A DNA stretch of 24,093 nucleotides from JBDSGC01 sp046594105 (lineage in GTDB: Bacteria > Acidobacteriota > Thermoanaerobaculia > Gp7-AA8), in NCBI GenBank assembly GCA_046594105.1, contig JBKJQB010000104.1, forward strand, positions 1-24,093, given 5' to 3'. Position numbers and translations under genes: made by a program. This document shows, one piece after another, positions 16,037-23,680 of the stretch. The notes beneath the pieces are model-generated. The model ran no database searches. It had not been told where the DNA came from and was given only the letters and a program-made list of their open reading frames with translations. Numbering within the stretch: the first letter of the stretch is position 1; every line of letters starts with the position of its first letter.

Positions 16037-16885
16037 TTGATCCGGAACGTCACCTCCGCGGATCTGCCGCGGCTGATCGCGCTTCTCGCCGAGGCCAACG
16101 ACACGCCGTACGATCTGGTGCGTGTGGCCGAGGAAAAGTGTTTCGGAGCGGGCGTGCAGGGCAGGACGGACGTACGCGTCTTCGGCGACTTTTCCGGCGT
16201 CAGCGTCCGCTGCGGTGACGCCCTTCGCATCCTCGCAGTGGCTCCGGCACAGCGGAGACATGGCGTGGGCACGGCGCTGCTGCGGGATGCCCAGGCCCGT
16301 GGCGCAACGCTGATCGGCGCCGAAGCAGGCAACTACTTCACCCCCGGCGTGCTGGCCACGGATGAAACGACCGTCCGCTTTCTGTTGGCGCGCGGATTCT
16401 CCGAAAGCGAGTCCACCTTGAATCTCGAGGCGGAGCCGCTTCCCGCCGAGCCGTCGCACGGCGTGAAGCGCGCCACGCCCGGGGACCGAGAGCGGGTCCT
16501 CCGCTTCATCGAGCACGACTTCGGCGCGATCTGGCGGTTTGAGGCAGACCACGCATTTCAAACGGACCAGCCGAAGATCTTCTACACCGAGGAACAGGGC
16601 GAGGTGGTGGGCTTCGCGGCCCACGACGCGAACAATCGGGGACTGGGCTGGTTCGGCCCCACCGGGGTGCGGGAAACACTGCGCGGTCGCGGCATCGGTT
16701 CGCGGCTGCTCCTGGCCTCCCTTGGCGACCTCCGGCGGATGGGGCATGCCCGTGTGGTCATCCCCTGGACCGACGCCGTCGAGTTCTATCAGCGCGCCTG
16801 CAACGCTCGGGTGACGCACCGGTTTCTGGTGCTCCGGGCGAAGGTGCGAGCGAGCCGGCCCCGCAGAACCCGCACGACGCGATGA
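16037..16885 (+). CDS. Tandem GNAT-family acetyltransferase
   Basis: This 282-residue protein contains two GNAT folds. The N-terminal domain (about 1-125) has an acetyl-CoA-binding motif QRRHGVG at 72-78 and the C-terminal domain (about 141-270) has LRGRGIG at 215-221. It would acetylate a small molecule or protein amine; the substrate is unknown. I choose the TTG at 16037 because it gives the typical GNAT opening IRNVTSADLPRLIALL and lies just after a -10-like element. Upstream codons in this frame overlap the signal peptide of the divergent PCYCGC gene. The PAP2 gene follows after 16 bases, so the pair may be cotranscribed. Confidence 0.85.
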   Translation: MIRNVTSADLPRLIALLAEANDTPYDLVRVAEEKCFGAGVQGRTDVRVFGDFSGVSVRCGDALRILAVAPAQRRHGVGTALLRDAQARGATLIGAEAGNYFTPGVLATDETTVRFLLARGFSESESTLNLEAEPLPAEPSHGVKRATPGDRERVLRFIEHDFGAIWRFEADHAFQTDQPKIFYTEEQGEVVGFAAHDANNRGLGWFGPTGVRETLRGRGIGSRLLLASLGDLRRMGHARVVIPWTDAVEFYQRACNARVTHRFLVLRAKVRASRPRRTRTTR

Positions 16886-16891
16886 TATAAC
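16883..16891 (+). promoter_or_regulatory. Extended -10-like element before the PAP2 gene
   Basis: TGA plus TATAAC matches an extended -10. The TGA is also the GNAT stop codon. The hexamer ends 8 bases before a GTG at 16899, with the in-frame ATG next to it, and no Shine-Dalgarno is present. Confidence 0.45.
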
Positions 16892-16901
16892 TCGGACCGT
16901 G

Positions 16902-17582
16902 ATGAATCCTCTTCGCCCTCGCTCCAAACGACGGCACCGTTTCCTTCCCCTGGCCATTGGAACCACCGGCGGAGTTGCGCTGTCGATCGCCGCATTCTGG
17001 TTCTTCCACGAGCAGGCTGAGGCCGTCGTGCGCGGGACCGCCGACCCGTATGACTCGCTGATCATGGAGGCGGTTCACACCATCGACAATCCGACCATGA
17101 ACGTGGCCATGCGGGCGATCACGCAGCTCGGCTCGCACGCGGCGATCAGCACGGTAGCCGGGATCACGGCCATCGCCATGCTCCGTCGGGGACGTCGTGG
17201 TGAAGCGATCACGGTGGTGGTGTCGATGGGAGGGGCCATGATCATCAATACCCTCCTGAAAAACATCTTCCAGCGCCAGCGGCCACAAGAGCTGGCCCGG
17301 CGGATCAAACTGCCGAAATCACACAGTTTCCCCAGCGGTCACTCACTTCTGTCGGCGGCCACCTACCCCATCGTCACGCACTACCTTGTCCAGCGGAGCT
17401 CCATGCCCGTCCAGGTCACCGCGCACACCATGGCCGGCCTGGCCATCCTCAGCGTCGGATTCTCCCGCGTCTACTTCGGCGTGCATTTTCCTTCCGACGT
17501 TCTGGGAGGCTTCGCCGCGGGACTCGGCTGGCTCGGCCTGACCTCTCTCTCCCACGCCATCACCGAGCGGGCTGGTCGCTGA
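16902..17582 (+). CDS. PAP2-superfamily membrane phosphatase
   Basis: This 226-residue integral membrane protein removes phosphate from a lipid phosphate or pyrophosphate, as undecaprenyl-pyrophosphate phosphatases (BcrC type) do. All three family motifs are intact: K120-x6-R127-P128 (KNIFQRQRP), PSGH at 144-147, and S188-R189-x5-H195-x3-D199 (SRVYFGVHFPSD). Hydrophobic segments lie about 14-35, 80-95, 102-118, 150-164, 174-187 and 200-220. The precise lipid cannot be told from the sequence. GTG at 16899 and ATG at 16902 are adjacent and in frame; either may be used. Confidence 0.92.
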   Translation: MNPLRPRSKRRHRFLPLAIGTTGGVALSIAAFWFFHEQAEAVVRGTADPYDSLIMEAVHTIDNPTMNVAMRAITQLGSHAAISTVAGITAIAMLRRGRRGEAITVVVSMGGAMIINTLLKNIFQRQRPQELARRIKLPKSHSFPSGHSLLSAATYPIVTHYLVQRSSMPVQVTAHTMAGLAILSVGFSRVYFGVHFPSDVLGGFAAGLGWLGLTSLSHAITERAGR

Positions 17583-17650
17583 GGCGGAAAAGGCTCCCAT
17601 CAACGGTTCTCCGCCTGCGGTCGCGAGAATCATCCCGATTGAAAACTCGT

Positions 17651-17656
17651 TAGGAT
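17651..17656 (+). promoter_or_regulatory. -10-like element for the 2-oxoglutarate dehydrogenase gene, leaderless type
   Basis: TAGGAT ends 7 bases before the ATG at 17663, which is the position expected when the start codon is also the transcription start. No Shine-Dalgarno is present. The -35 region is unclear. Confidence 0.45.
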
Positions 17657-17662
17657 CTGAGC

Positions 17663-20600
17663 ATGTCTACTGTCACATCGACTTACGGCGCCAACACCGC
17701 TTTCATCGAAGAGCTCTACGAACGCTATCGGGCCAATCCCGATTCAGTCAGTGCGAGCTGGAAAGAGTTCTTCGCCGACTACGAGCCGCGATTCGCGGAA
17801 GAGTTCGAAGAAGAGCTGGAAGAAGAGCGCGTGCTCGCAGCCGGTGCCGGAGCGGCGCCGCGTCCCTCCACGGAGGTGCGCATCGAGGCAGCGCCCGCCC
17901 CGGCGGCCTCCCCCGTCACTCCCGTTCATACCCCTGCTGCGCGGCCCACCGCCGTTCCTGCTCCGGTCTCCGGCGAAGGGACCAGTTCCGTGATCCTTCG
18001 GGGGGCGGCGGCGAAGATCGCCCAGAACATGGAGGCGTCGCTGGCTGTGCCTACGGCGACGTCCGTCCGCAACATCCCGGTCAAGGTGCTCGAGGAGAAC
18101 CGCCGGGTCATCAACAATCACCTCACCCTGAGCGGCCAGCCAAAGGCGTCGTTCACGCACATCATCGCCTGGGCCATCGTGAAGGCGGCAAAGACGCAGC
18201 CGCGGATGAATTCCGCGTTTGCCGCCCAGGATGGCCAGCCCACTCGCGTGGACCGTTCCGACATCAACATTGGCCTGGCCATCGACGTGGAGAAGAAAGA
18301 CAAGACCCGCTCGCTGGTCGTCCCCAGCGTCAAGCGCGCTCAGACCCTCGACTTCGCACAGTTCCTCAAGAGCTACAACGATCTGGTGCGCAAGGCACGC
18401 AACAACACGCTGGAGATTTCTGACTTCGAGGGCACCACCATCTCCCTGACCAATCCTGGCACCATCGGCACGGTGGCCTCGGTTCCCCGTCTGATGCAGA
18501 CGCAGGGAGCGATCATCGCCACCGGGCAGATCGACTACTCCGCGGAGTACTCCGCCAGCGACCCCTCCGTGCTGGCCGACTTGGGGATCTCCAAGGTCAT
18601 GACCATGACCTCGACCTACGACCATCGCATCATTCAAGGCGCGGAGTCAGGCGCGTTCCTGGCGCGGATCCACGAGCTGCTCATCGGCGCCGACGGGTTC
18701 TACGAAGAGATCTACCGCGACCTCAAGATTCCCTACGAGCCTATGCACTGGGCCAAGGACCGCCATCGCCTGAACGCCAGCGACGACGAGAAAGTGGCGC
18801 GCGAGGCTGCCGTCCTCCAGATGATCAACGCCTACCGGGTGCGCGGACATCTGCTGGCCGACCTCGATCCGCTGGAGTACACCGTCAAGCGTCACCCGGA
18901 GCTCGATCCGGCGTTCTACGGCCTCACCGTCTGGGACCTCGACCGCGAGTTCGTCTGCGGAGGCCTGTGCGGCAAGCTGACGGCGAAGCTGCGCGACATT
19001 CTGGACACGCTGCGGGAGACGTACGGCGGCCGGCTGGCTCCGGAGTACATGCACATCCAGGAGACAGTCCAGAAGAAATGGCTGCAGGATCGGATGGAGC
19101 CCACCCGCAATCTCCAGCCGCTGGATCTCGACATCAAACGCCGCATCCTGATGAAGCTCAATGATTCGGAGGCCTTCGAGAAGTTCCTGCACACGAAGTA
19201 TGTGGGCCACAAACGCTTCTCGCTGGAAGGCGCCGAGACGCTGATCCCCATGCTCGACTTCCTCTTCAACGCAGCCACAGAGCAGGGCGTACAGGAAGCG
19301 GTCATCGGGATGGCTCACCGCGGCCGCCTCAACGTGCTGGCGAACATCATCGGAAAGTCGTACGAAAAGATCTTTCACGAGTTCGAAGGGGATGTCGATC
19401 CGAACACCACCCAGGGTTCCGGCGACGTGAAGTACCACCTCGGCGCCGACGGCATCCATCACTCCCCTTCCGGCGCGCAGTTGAAGCTGACCCTCGCTTC
19501 GAACCCCAGCCATCTGGAGGCGGTCGATCCGATTGTGGAGGGGATGGTGCGCGCCAAGCAGACCCTGGTCGGAGATCGCGAGCGCAAGGTGATCCTGCCC
19601 ATCCTGCTGCACGGGGACGCCGCATTCGCCGGACAGGGCGTGGTGGCCGAAACCCTCAATCTCTCGCAACTGAAGGGCTACCGCACCGGCGGAACGGTGC
19701 ACATCGTCATCAACAACCAGATTGGCTTCACCACCGGCCCGGAAGACGCACGGTCGTCGATGTACGCAACCGACGTAGCCAAGGCGGTTCAGGCTCCCAT
19801 CTTCCACGTGAACGGTGACGATCCCGAAGCGTGCATCCGGGCCATCCAGCTGGCCTACGACTTCCGGCAGCAGTTTCACAAAGACGTGGTCATCGACATG
19901 ATCTGCTACCGCCGTCACGGGCATAACGAGGGCGACGAGCCCTCGCTCACGCAGCCGAAGATGTACAAGGCCATCAAGGAACATCGCTCCGTCCGGAAGA
20001 TCTACACCGAGCAGCTGCTGCGCAAGGAAGACATCGGGCCGCAGGAAGCGGAAGAGTGGCTCGACAATTTTCAGAAGAAGCTGCAGGACGCCTTCGACCG
20101 GACGCGCGAAGACTCGCTGCCGCCGGCAGACCAGGGCCGCTCGCTGTGGACCGATGAGGAGATCACCGGCTTTCAGAACCAGCCCTCGCCGGACACCTCA
20201 GTTCCGCGCGAGCGCGTCGACGCGGTCGGCAAGGCGCTCACCACCATCCCCGAAAGCGTCACCGTTCATCCCAAGCTCAAGCCGATCCTCACGCGGCGGC
20301 GAGCCATGGCCGAGGGCCGCGAGCCGATGGACTGGGCCTTCGCAGAAATGATGGCCTTCGGTACGGTGGTCCTGGACGGCTATCGCGTACGCCTGTCCGG
20401 TCAGGACAGCGGACGTGGCACGTTCTCCCAGCGGCACGCCATCGTGTTTGACTACGCGACCGGGGAAGGGTTCGTGCCGCTCAACACCCTGGCCAGAGAC
20501 TCCGCCGCGCAGAAGCCGGCTGATCCGGTGGTCGTCGACAACGACCTGTCGTTCCAGACCGAGCACGCCGAAGCGGAAGTGATGTTCTCGGTGTACGACT

Positions 20601-21424
20601 CGCTGCTGTCGGAGTACGGCGTGCTGGGATTCGAGTATGGATTCTCGGTGGCCGATCCGGGTGCGCTGGTGATGTGGGAAGCCCAGTTCGGCGACTTCAT
20701 GAACGGCGCGCAGATCATCATCGATCAGTTCCTCTCCAGCGCCGAAGAGAAATGGGGGCAGCACAGCGGGCTGGTCATGCTGCTGCCGCACGGCTACGAA
20801 GGGCAGGGTCCGGAGCACTCCTCCGCGCGCGTGGAACGCTTCCTCACGCTCTGTGCAGAGGGCAACATGCAGGTGATCTACCCGACCACGCCGGCGCAGT
20901 ACTTCCATGCGCTGCGACGTCAGATGAAGAACGACCCGCGCAAGCCGCTCATCGTCATGACTCCCAAGTCGCTGCTCCGCCACCCGCAGGCCACCTCCCC
21001 CATCGATCAACTGATGACCGGCCGTTTCGAACCGGTGCTGACCGACGGCAGCGGGGATCCCGCCGGCGTGCACCGCGTCGTCCTCACCAGCGGGAAGGTC
21101 TTCTACGACCTGCGAACCGCTCGCGATGCGAAGAAAGCCAACGTGCCCATCCTCCGGCTCGAGCAGTACTACCCCTTCCCTCAATCGATGCTGGCGGAGG
21201 CGCTGGCCCACTATCCGAATGCGACCGAGATCGTCTGGGTCCAGGAAGAGCCGAAGAACATGGGGGCGTGGTCATTCCTGCGCGACCGCCTCAGCGCCAT
21301 CGTCGGTGACGGCCGCACGCTGTCGTACGTAGGTAGACCCATCAGCGCATCTCCAGCGACCGGTTCCCACCACCGCCACGAGGAACAGCAGCGGGCACTG
21401 GTGCAGGCGGCGCTGGGGTCCTGA
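17663..21424 (+). CDS. kgd: Fused E2-E1 2-oxoglutarate dehydrogenase (KGD/OdhA type)
   Basis: This 1253-residue TCA-cycle enzyme converts 2-oxoglutarate toward succinyl-CoA. Residues 8-45 are the E1 N-terminal segment (FIEELYERYRANPDSVSASW). A flexible Pro/Ala/Glu linker (45-110) follows. Residues about 113-345 are an E2 succinyltransferase catalytic domain with the DHR motif (H321 in TYDHRIIQGAESG) but no lipoyl domain. Residues about 375-1253 are the thiamine-diphosphate E1 dehydrogenase (MAHRGRLNVLANI, HGDAAFAGQG, NNQIGFTTGPED, RRHGHNEGDEP, PHGYEGQGPEHSS). The layout matches mycobacterial KGD and corynebacterial OdhA. A lipoyl-bearing E2 and an E3 from elsewhere would be needed for the full reaction. 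The ATG at 17663 has no Shine-Dalgarno but has TAGGAT close upstream. Confidence 0.96.
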   Translation: MSTVTSTYGANTAFIEELYERYRANPDSVSASWKEFFADYEPRFAEEFEEELEEERVLAAGAGAAPRPSTEVRIEAAPAPAASPVTPVHTPAARPTAVPAPVSGEGTSSVILRGAAAKIAQNMEASLAVPTATSVRNIPVKVLEENRRVINNHLTLSGQPKASFTHIIAWAIVKAAKTQPRMNSAFAAQDGQPTRVDRSDINIGLAIDVEKKDKTRSLVVPSVKRAQTLDFAQFLKSYNDLVRKARNNTLEISDFEGTTISLTNPGTIGTVASVPRLMQTQGAIIATGQIDYSAEYSASDPSVLADLGISKVMTMTSTYDHRIIQGAESGAFLARIHELLIGADGFYEEIYRDLKIPYEPMHWAKDRHRLNASDDEKVAREAAVLQMINAYRVRGHLLADLDPLEYTVKRHPELDPAFYGLTVWDLDREFVCGGLCGKLTAKLRDILDTLRETYGGRLAPEYMHIQETVQKKWLQDRMEPTRNLQPLDLDIKRRILMKLNDSEAFEKFLHTKYVGHKRFSLEGAETLIPMLDFLFNAATEQGVQEAVIGMAHRGRLNVLANIIGKSYEKIFHEFEGDVDPNTTQGSGDVKYHLGADGIHHSPSGAQLKLTLASNPSHLEAVDPIVEGMVRAKQTLVGDRERKVILPILLHGDAAFAGQGVVAETLNLSQLKGYRTGGTVHIVINNQIGFTTGPEDARSSMYATDVAKAVQAPIFHVNGDDPEACIRAIQLAYDFRQQFHKDVVIDMICYRRHGHNEGDEPSLTQPKMYKAIKEHRSVRKIYTEQLLRKEDIGPQEAEEWLDNFQKKLQDAFDRTREDSLPPADQGRSLWTDEEITGFQNQPSPDTSVPRERVDAVGKALTTIPESVTVHPKLKPILTRRRAMAEGREPMDWAFAEMMAFGTVVLDGYRVRLSGQDSGRGTFSQRHAIVFDYATGEGFVPLNTLARDSAAQKPADPVVVDNDLSFQTEHAEAEVMFSVYDSLLSEYGVLGFEYGFSVADPGALVMWEAQFGDFMNGAQIIIDQFLSSAEEKWGQHSGLVMLLPHGYEGQGPEHSSARVERFLTLCAEGNMQVIYPTTPAQYFHALRRQMKNDPRKPLIVMTPKSLLRHPQATSPIDQLMTGRFEPVLTDGSGDPAGVHRVVLTSGKVFYDLRTARDAKKANVPILRLEQYYPFPQSMLAEALAHYPNATEIVWVQEEPKNMGAWSFLRDRLSAIVGDGRTLSYVGRPISASPATGSHHRHEEQQRALVQAALGS

Positions 21425-21548
21425 GGGAAACCAGAAACCAGAAACCAGAAACTAGAAGAGAGCTAGTCGATTGGATCGCAAGATCACAATCGCATTTTTC
21501 TAGTTTCTGGTTTCTGGTTTCTGGTTTTCACTCCTGGTTTCTGGTTTT
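21425..21548. repeat. Inverted array of AAACCAG heptamers between convergent stop codons
   Basis: The left arm (21428-21455) is three AAACCAG units plus AAACTAG; the right arm (21500-21527) is its exact 28-base reverse complement. A 44-base spacer lies between, and a further CTGGTTTCTGGTTTT block follows at 21534-21548. The segment runs from the kgd stop directly to the stop of the convergent response regulator. It could fold into a long hairpin with T-rich flanks and end transcription from both sides. The arms are AT-richer than the surrounding genes. Confidence 0.9.
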
Positions 21549-22103
21549 TCACTCCGGTGGGTCGCCGATGGGCGACTCGGCTGGACCAGTGGACGGCTCC
21601 GTCACTGCGCTTGAGGACTCTTCGGCGTCTCCCATCTCCGCAGCGGGAGGCTGGGACGGGGTTGTCATGGGGACGTTCACCACCCCGGGCGACGACAGGA
21701 TCACTTCGCCGCTGGCCTCCTGCTCCGCGGCGATGCTCTCCGCGGTCTCGATCAGGGCCTTGGCCACCGCTTCGATGTCGAAGGGCTTCCGGATGACCCG
21801 GCGGACCATGGAGTCGTCGAGGTTGGCGACATCGCCGTTGGTCATGGCGGTAGCCACCAGAACCACCGGGCGCGGCGAGCGGGTGCTGATGTGCTGTACG
21901 AGTTCGTAGCCGCTGACGCGCGGCATCATCAAATCGACAATGGCGATCGCGTAATGCTTCTGATCGATCATTTCCAGGCCTTCCAGCCCGTCTTTGGCCG
22001 TGTCGACATCGAATCCGGCACGCTTCGCTACGCTTGCGAGCAGCTTGCGGATGTGGTTGTCGTCATCGACGATCAGGATAGGTGTTCCCGGCGTGACGCT
22101 CAC
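21549..22103 (-). CDS. Stand-alone response regulator with disordered C-terminal tail
   Basis: This 184-residue protein has one receiver domain (about 7-125). The acidic pocket is D13-D15 (VDDDN), the phosphoacceptor is D57 in IVDLMMP, and the switch residues T85 (VATAM) and K106 (IRKPFD) are present. No output domain follows; residues 130-184 are rich in Pro, Ser, Glu and Ala and probably disordered. It is likely a phosphorelay or motility/cell-organisation regulator of the CheY/Spo0F style, but no histidine kinase is nearby. The GTG at 22103 is the likely start; an ATG at 22110 is out of frame. Two inverted repeats lie just upstream. Confidence 0.9.
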   Translation of the reverse strand: MSVTPGTPILIVDDDNHIRKLLASVAKRAGFDVDTAKDGLEGLEMIDQKHYAIAIVDLMMPRVSGYELVQHISTRSPRPVVLVATAMTNGDVANLDDSMVRRVIRKPFDIEAVAKALIETAESIAAEQEASGEVILSSPGVVNVPMTTPSQPPAAEMGDAEESSSAVTEPSTGPAESPIGDPPE

Positions 22104-22114
22104 GCCTCATGACA

Positions 22115-22148
22115 GTGCAAGGCAAATGCACGTTTCCCCTGTGGAAAC
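22115..22148. promoter_or_regulatory. Two adjacent inverted repeats upstream of the response regulator
   Basis: GTGCA-N7-TGCAC (22115-22131) is followed at once by GTTTCC-N5-GGAAAC (22132-22148), ending 11 bases before the GTG start of the response regulator. They could be an operator or fold in the mRNA leader. No matching regulator is known here. Confidence 0.4.
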
Positions 22149-22234
22149 ACATTGAAATAGAAGGCGTGGGCGATGGGTTGCGGCGCCGCTCACCGAGATT
22201 GAGAACGAGCAGAAATGGTGGCTAAAATACGCCT

Positions 22235-22726
22235 TCATCCAAGCGCGGGCGTGCCCAGCAACCGGGCGTGCCAGGAGTCTTTGGCCGGCCGTTCCCACGT
22301 GCCCCGTCGCACATCCCCCAACCGTTCGGCCAGCAGATCGAACACGATGGTGTGCCGGTCGCCCGACTCGCGGAACCCGCTCCGGGGAATGGCGTGCACC
22401 AGGCCTTCACCGCCTCGATAGAAGATGCGGTCGGGATCGAGAATGGAGACTTGGAACTCCGTTTCGAACCGGCGCAGAAGGCCGAACATGCGATCGATGG
22501 AGCAGCCCGACGTCTCGCTGCGACCGTCCACGGCGATGAGCAGAAAGCTGCCTTCCCGCAGTTCCCGGCCAGAGGTCACCGCGGTGCCGTGCGCACTCCA
22601 CCCTTCCAGAAAACGATCGACCTCACTGAGCGCCTGCGTGGCCTGCTGCTCATCGAGCGCGGGGGAGATTCCGAAGACCCAGATGCGAGCGTCGTCATCG
22701 AGAAGATTGAGTTCCTGTCGTCCCAT
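22235..22726 (-). CDS. Conserved protein of unknown function
   Basis: This 163-residue cytoplasmic protein resembles a small family that databases often label 'ABC transporter ATPase' although no Walker motifs are present. The shared pattern is visible: RIWVFGIS near the start, a helix ending FLEGWSAHG (40-47), FLLIAVDG (61-68), SGCSIDRM (73-80) and a following helix with FQVSILDPDRIFYR. No catalytic motif can be named, although C75 and D78 are candidates. I start at the ATG at 22726, which has AAGGAG 9 bases upstream; a frame start at 22756 would run into the divergent TerB-like gene. The function is unknown. Confidence 0.8.
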   Translation of the reverse strand: MGRQELNLLDDDARIWVFGISPALDEQQATQALSEVDRFLEGWSAHGTAVTSGRELREGSFLLIAVDGRSETSGCSIDRMFGLLRRFETEFQVSILDPDRIFYRGGEGLVHAIPRSGFRESGDRHTIVFDLLAERLGDVRRGTWERPAKDSWHARLLGTPALG

Positions 22727-22730
22727 CGGA

Positions 22731-22736
22731 TACAAC
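22731..22736 (+). promoter_or_regulatory. -10-like element for the TerB-like gene overlapping a minus-strand Shine-Dalgarno region
   Basis: TACAAC ends 8 bases before the GTG at 22744. On the other strand the overlapping segment supplies AAGGAG for the gene starting at 22726. Only 17 bases separate the two start codons. Confidence 0.4.
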
Positions 22737-22743
22737 TCCTTGT

Positions 22744-23211
22744 GTGAGCTTCGCAAAACTGATGCAGCGATTCAAGGGAGGCCTGGCTCAGAGCGACGCT
22801 TCCCACACCCTCGACCCACTGCGACTGGCCACCGCCGCCGTGCTCCTGGACATCGGATACGCCGACGGAACGCTGACCACCGAGGAGGCCTCAGACCTCA
22901 TCGGCCATCTGAAACAGGCATTCGAGCTGGATGATGCCATGGCCGGCGAGTTGATCGTCGCAGCCGAGGAGATCAGGAGTCAGACCATCGACCACTTCGC
23001 GCTGACGAACTTCATCCGCCACAGCGCTTCCCTCCCCGACCGCATGGCCATCGTGAAGACGATGTGGCGCATGGTCTACTCCGATCGCAAGCTGAGCGAA
23101 TACGAGAACTATCTGGTCCGCAAGCTCGCCGACCTCCTCGGCCTGGAGCACCACGTCATGATCGAGGTGAAGGTCGGCGTGCTTCAGGAGCTGGGGCTGG
23201 CCACAAACTGA
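22744..23211 (+). CDS. TerB-like protein
   Basis: This 155-residue, mostly helical protein matches the TerB-like tellurite-resistance family: LATAAVLLDIGYADGTLTTE (28-47) and MWRMVYSDRKLSEYENYLVR (106-125) are the two family hallmark regions, in which acidic residues in the helix turns may bind metal. No other ter genes are present, so a role in tellurite resistance is not implied; these domains often occur in stress or membrane-linked systems. Start is GTG at 22744 or ATG at 22762. No Shine-Dalgarno precedes the GTG. It is divergent from the protein of unknown function with a 17-base gap. Confidence 0.85.
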   Translation: MSFAKLMQRFKGGLAQSDASHTLDPLRLATAAVLLDIGYADGTLTTEEASDLIGHLKQAFELDDAMAGELIVAAEEIRSQTIDHFALTNFIRHSASLPDRMAIVKTMWRMVYSDRKLSEYENYLVRKLADLLGLEHHVMIEVKVGVLQELGLATN

Positions 23212-23257
23212 GGCCGGCACGGCCGGCGGCGTTGGTTCGCAAAGCGTCCGCCACGAT
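23212..23257 (+). repeat. GGCCGGCACGGCCGGC repeat just after the TerB-like gene
   Basis: This copy begins at the first base after the TGA stop and reads GGCCGGCACGGCCGGCGGCG, then TTGGTT. It matches the repeat after the thioredoxin gene over about 46 bases with roughly nine differences. Confidence 0.75.
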
Positions 23258-23373
23258 TTTCGCCTCAGCCCGCGGTCACTCGATCGCCTTGGACTGCAGA
23301 TCCTCGCTCCCGCCCGCGACCCACGCCGCTTCTAATGAACCTCTGTGACGATGATGGGGAAATGGGTGCCTTT

Positions 23374-23486
23374 CGTAGCGCCGGCATCCCTGCCGGCCGT
23401 GCCGCGGGCATCCTGCCCGCGGGAGCTCGCCCAGTGAGCGCCGGCTGGAAGCCGACGCCACGGCCGGCAAGGATGCCGGCGCTACG
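23374..23486. repeat. Composite extragenic inverted repeat with 28-base arms
   Basis: The arms at 23374-23401 and 23459-23486 match as reverse complements at 27 of 28 bases; they contain GTAGCGCCGGCATCC and TGCCGGCCGTG. Inside lie a perfect 9-bp hairpin, CCGCGGGCA-TCC-TGCCCGCGG (23402-23422), and a weaker one (23438-23458). The whole could form a cruciform or branched RNA structure. This is typical of REP-like extragenic elements. Confidence 0.9.
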
Positions 23487-23616
23487 TTCGCTTCGCTCAG
23501 AATCACGTAGCGCACGTTCATCACGCCATCATCGGCGCATCGCGCCGTTCCCTCGCTCAGGACCGGTTGTGGGATTTCTTCACAGCCTCTGAGGGCGAGG
23601 ATGCCGCGTTCCGGTG

Positions 23617-23630
23617 CGATGCATGCATCG
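23617..23630. repeat. 14-base perfect palindrome
   Basis: CGATGCATGCATCG equals its own reverse complement. It lies 50 bases before the flavoprotein start. It could be a regulator site or a chance palindrome. Confidence 0.5.
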
Positions 23631-23680
23631 AAGCAACTCATGCCGCCCCGCCAAAGCACGACCCGAAAAAAATTCTTCCC

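Larger units (their letters stand above)
23212..23680. other. 469-base non-coding region rich in inverted repeats
   Basis: No credible protein gene is visible. The region carries the post-TerB repeat, a large composite inverted repeat (23374-23486), a 14-base perfect palindrome (23617-23630) and an A-run just before the flavoprotein start. No Shine-Dalgarno or clear promoter for that gene is seen. Confidence 0.6.

Noticed and set aside
15997..16332. Upstream extension of the PCYCGC-motif gene
   Set aside because: It overlaps the GNAT gene on the other strand, and the signal peptide begins at the ATG at 15996.
21425..21548. CRISPR array
   Set aside because: The repeats are 7-bp tandem units with no spacers and they form an inverted pair; no cas genes are nearby.
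22213..22218. TAAAAT as a plus-strand promoter for a gene starting near 22215 or 22268
   Set aside because: The only gene supported here is on the minus strand; the plus-strand frames are shadows.
22744..23211. Tellurite-resistance operon
   Set aside because: Only a single TerB-like gene is present, with no terA, terC, terD or terZ neighbours.
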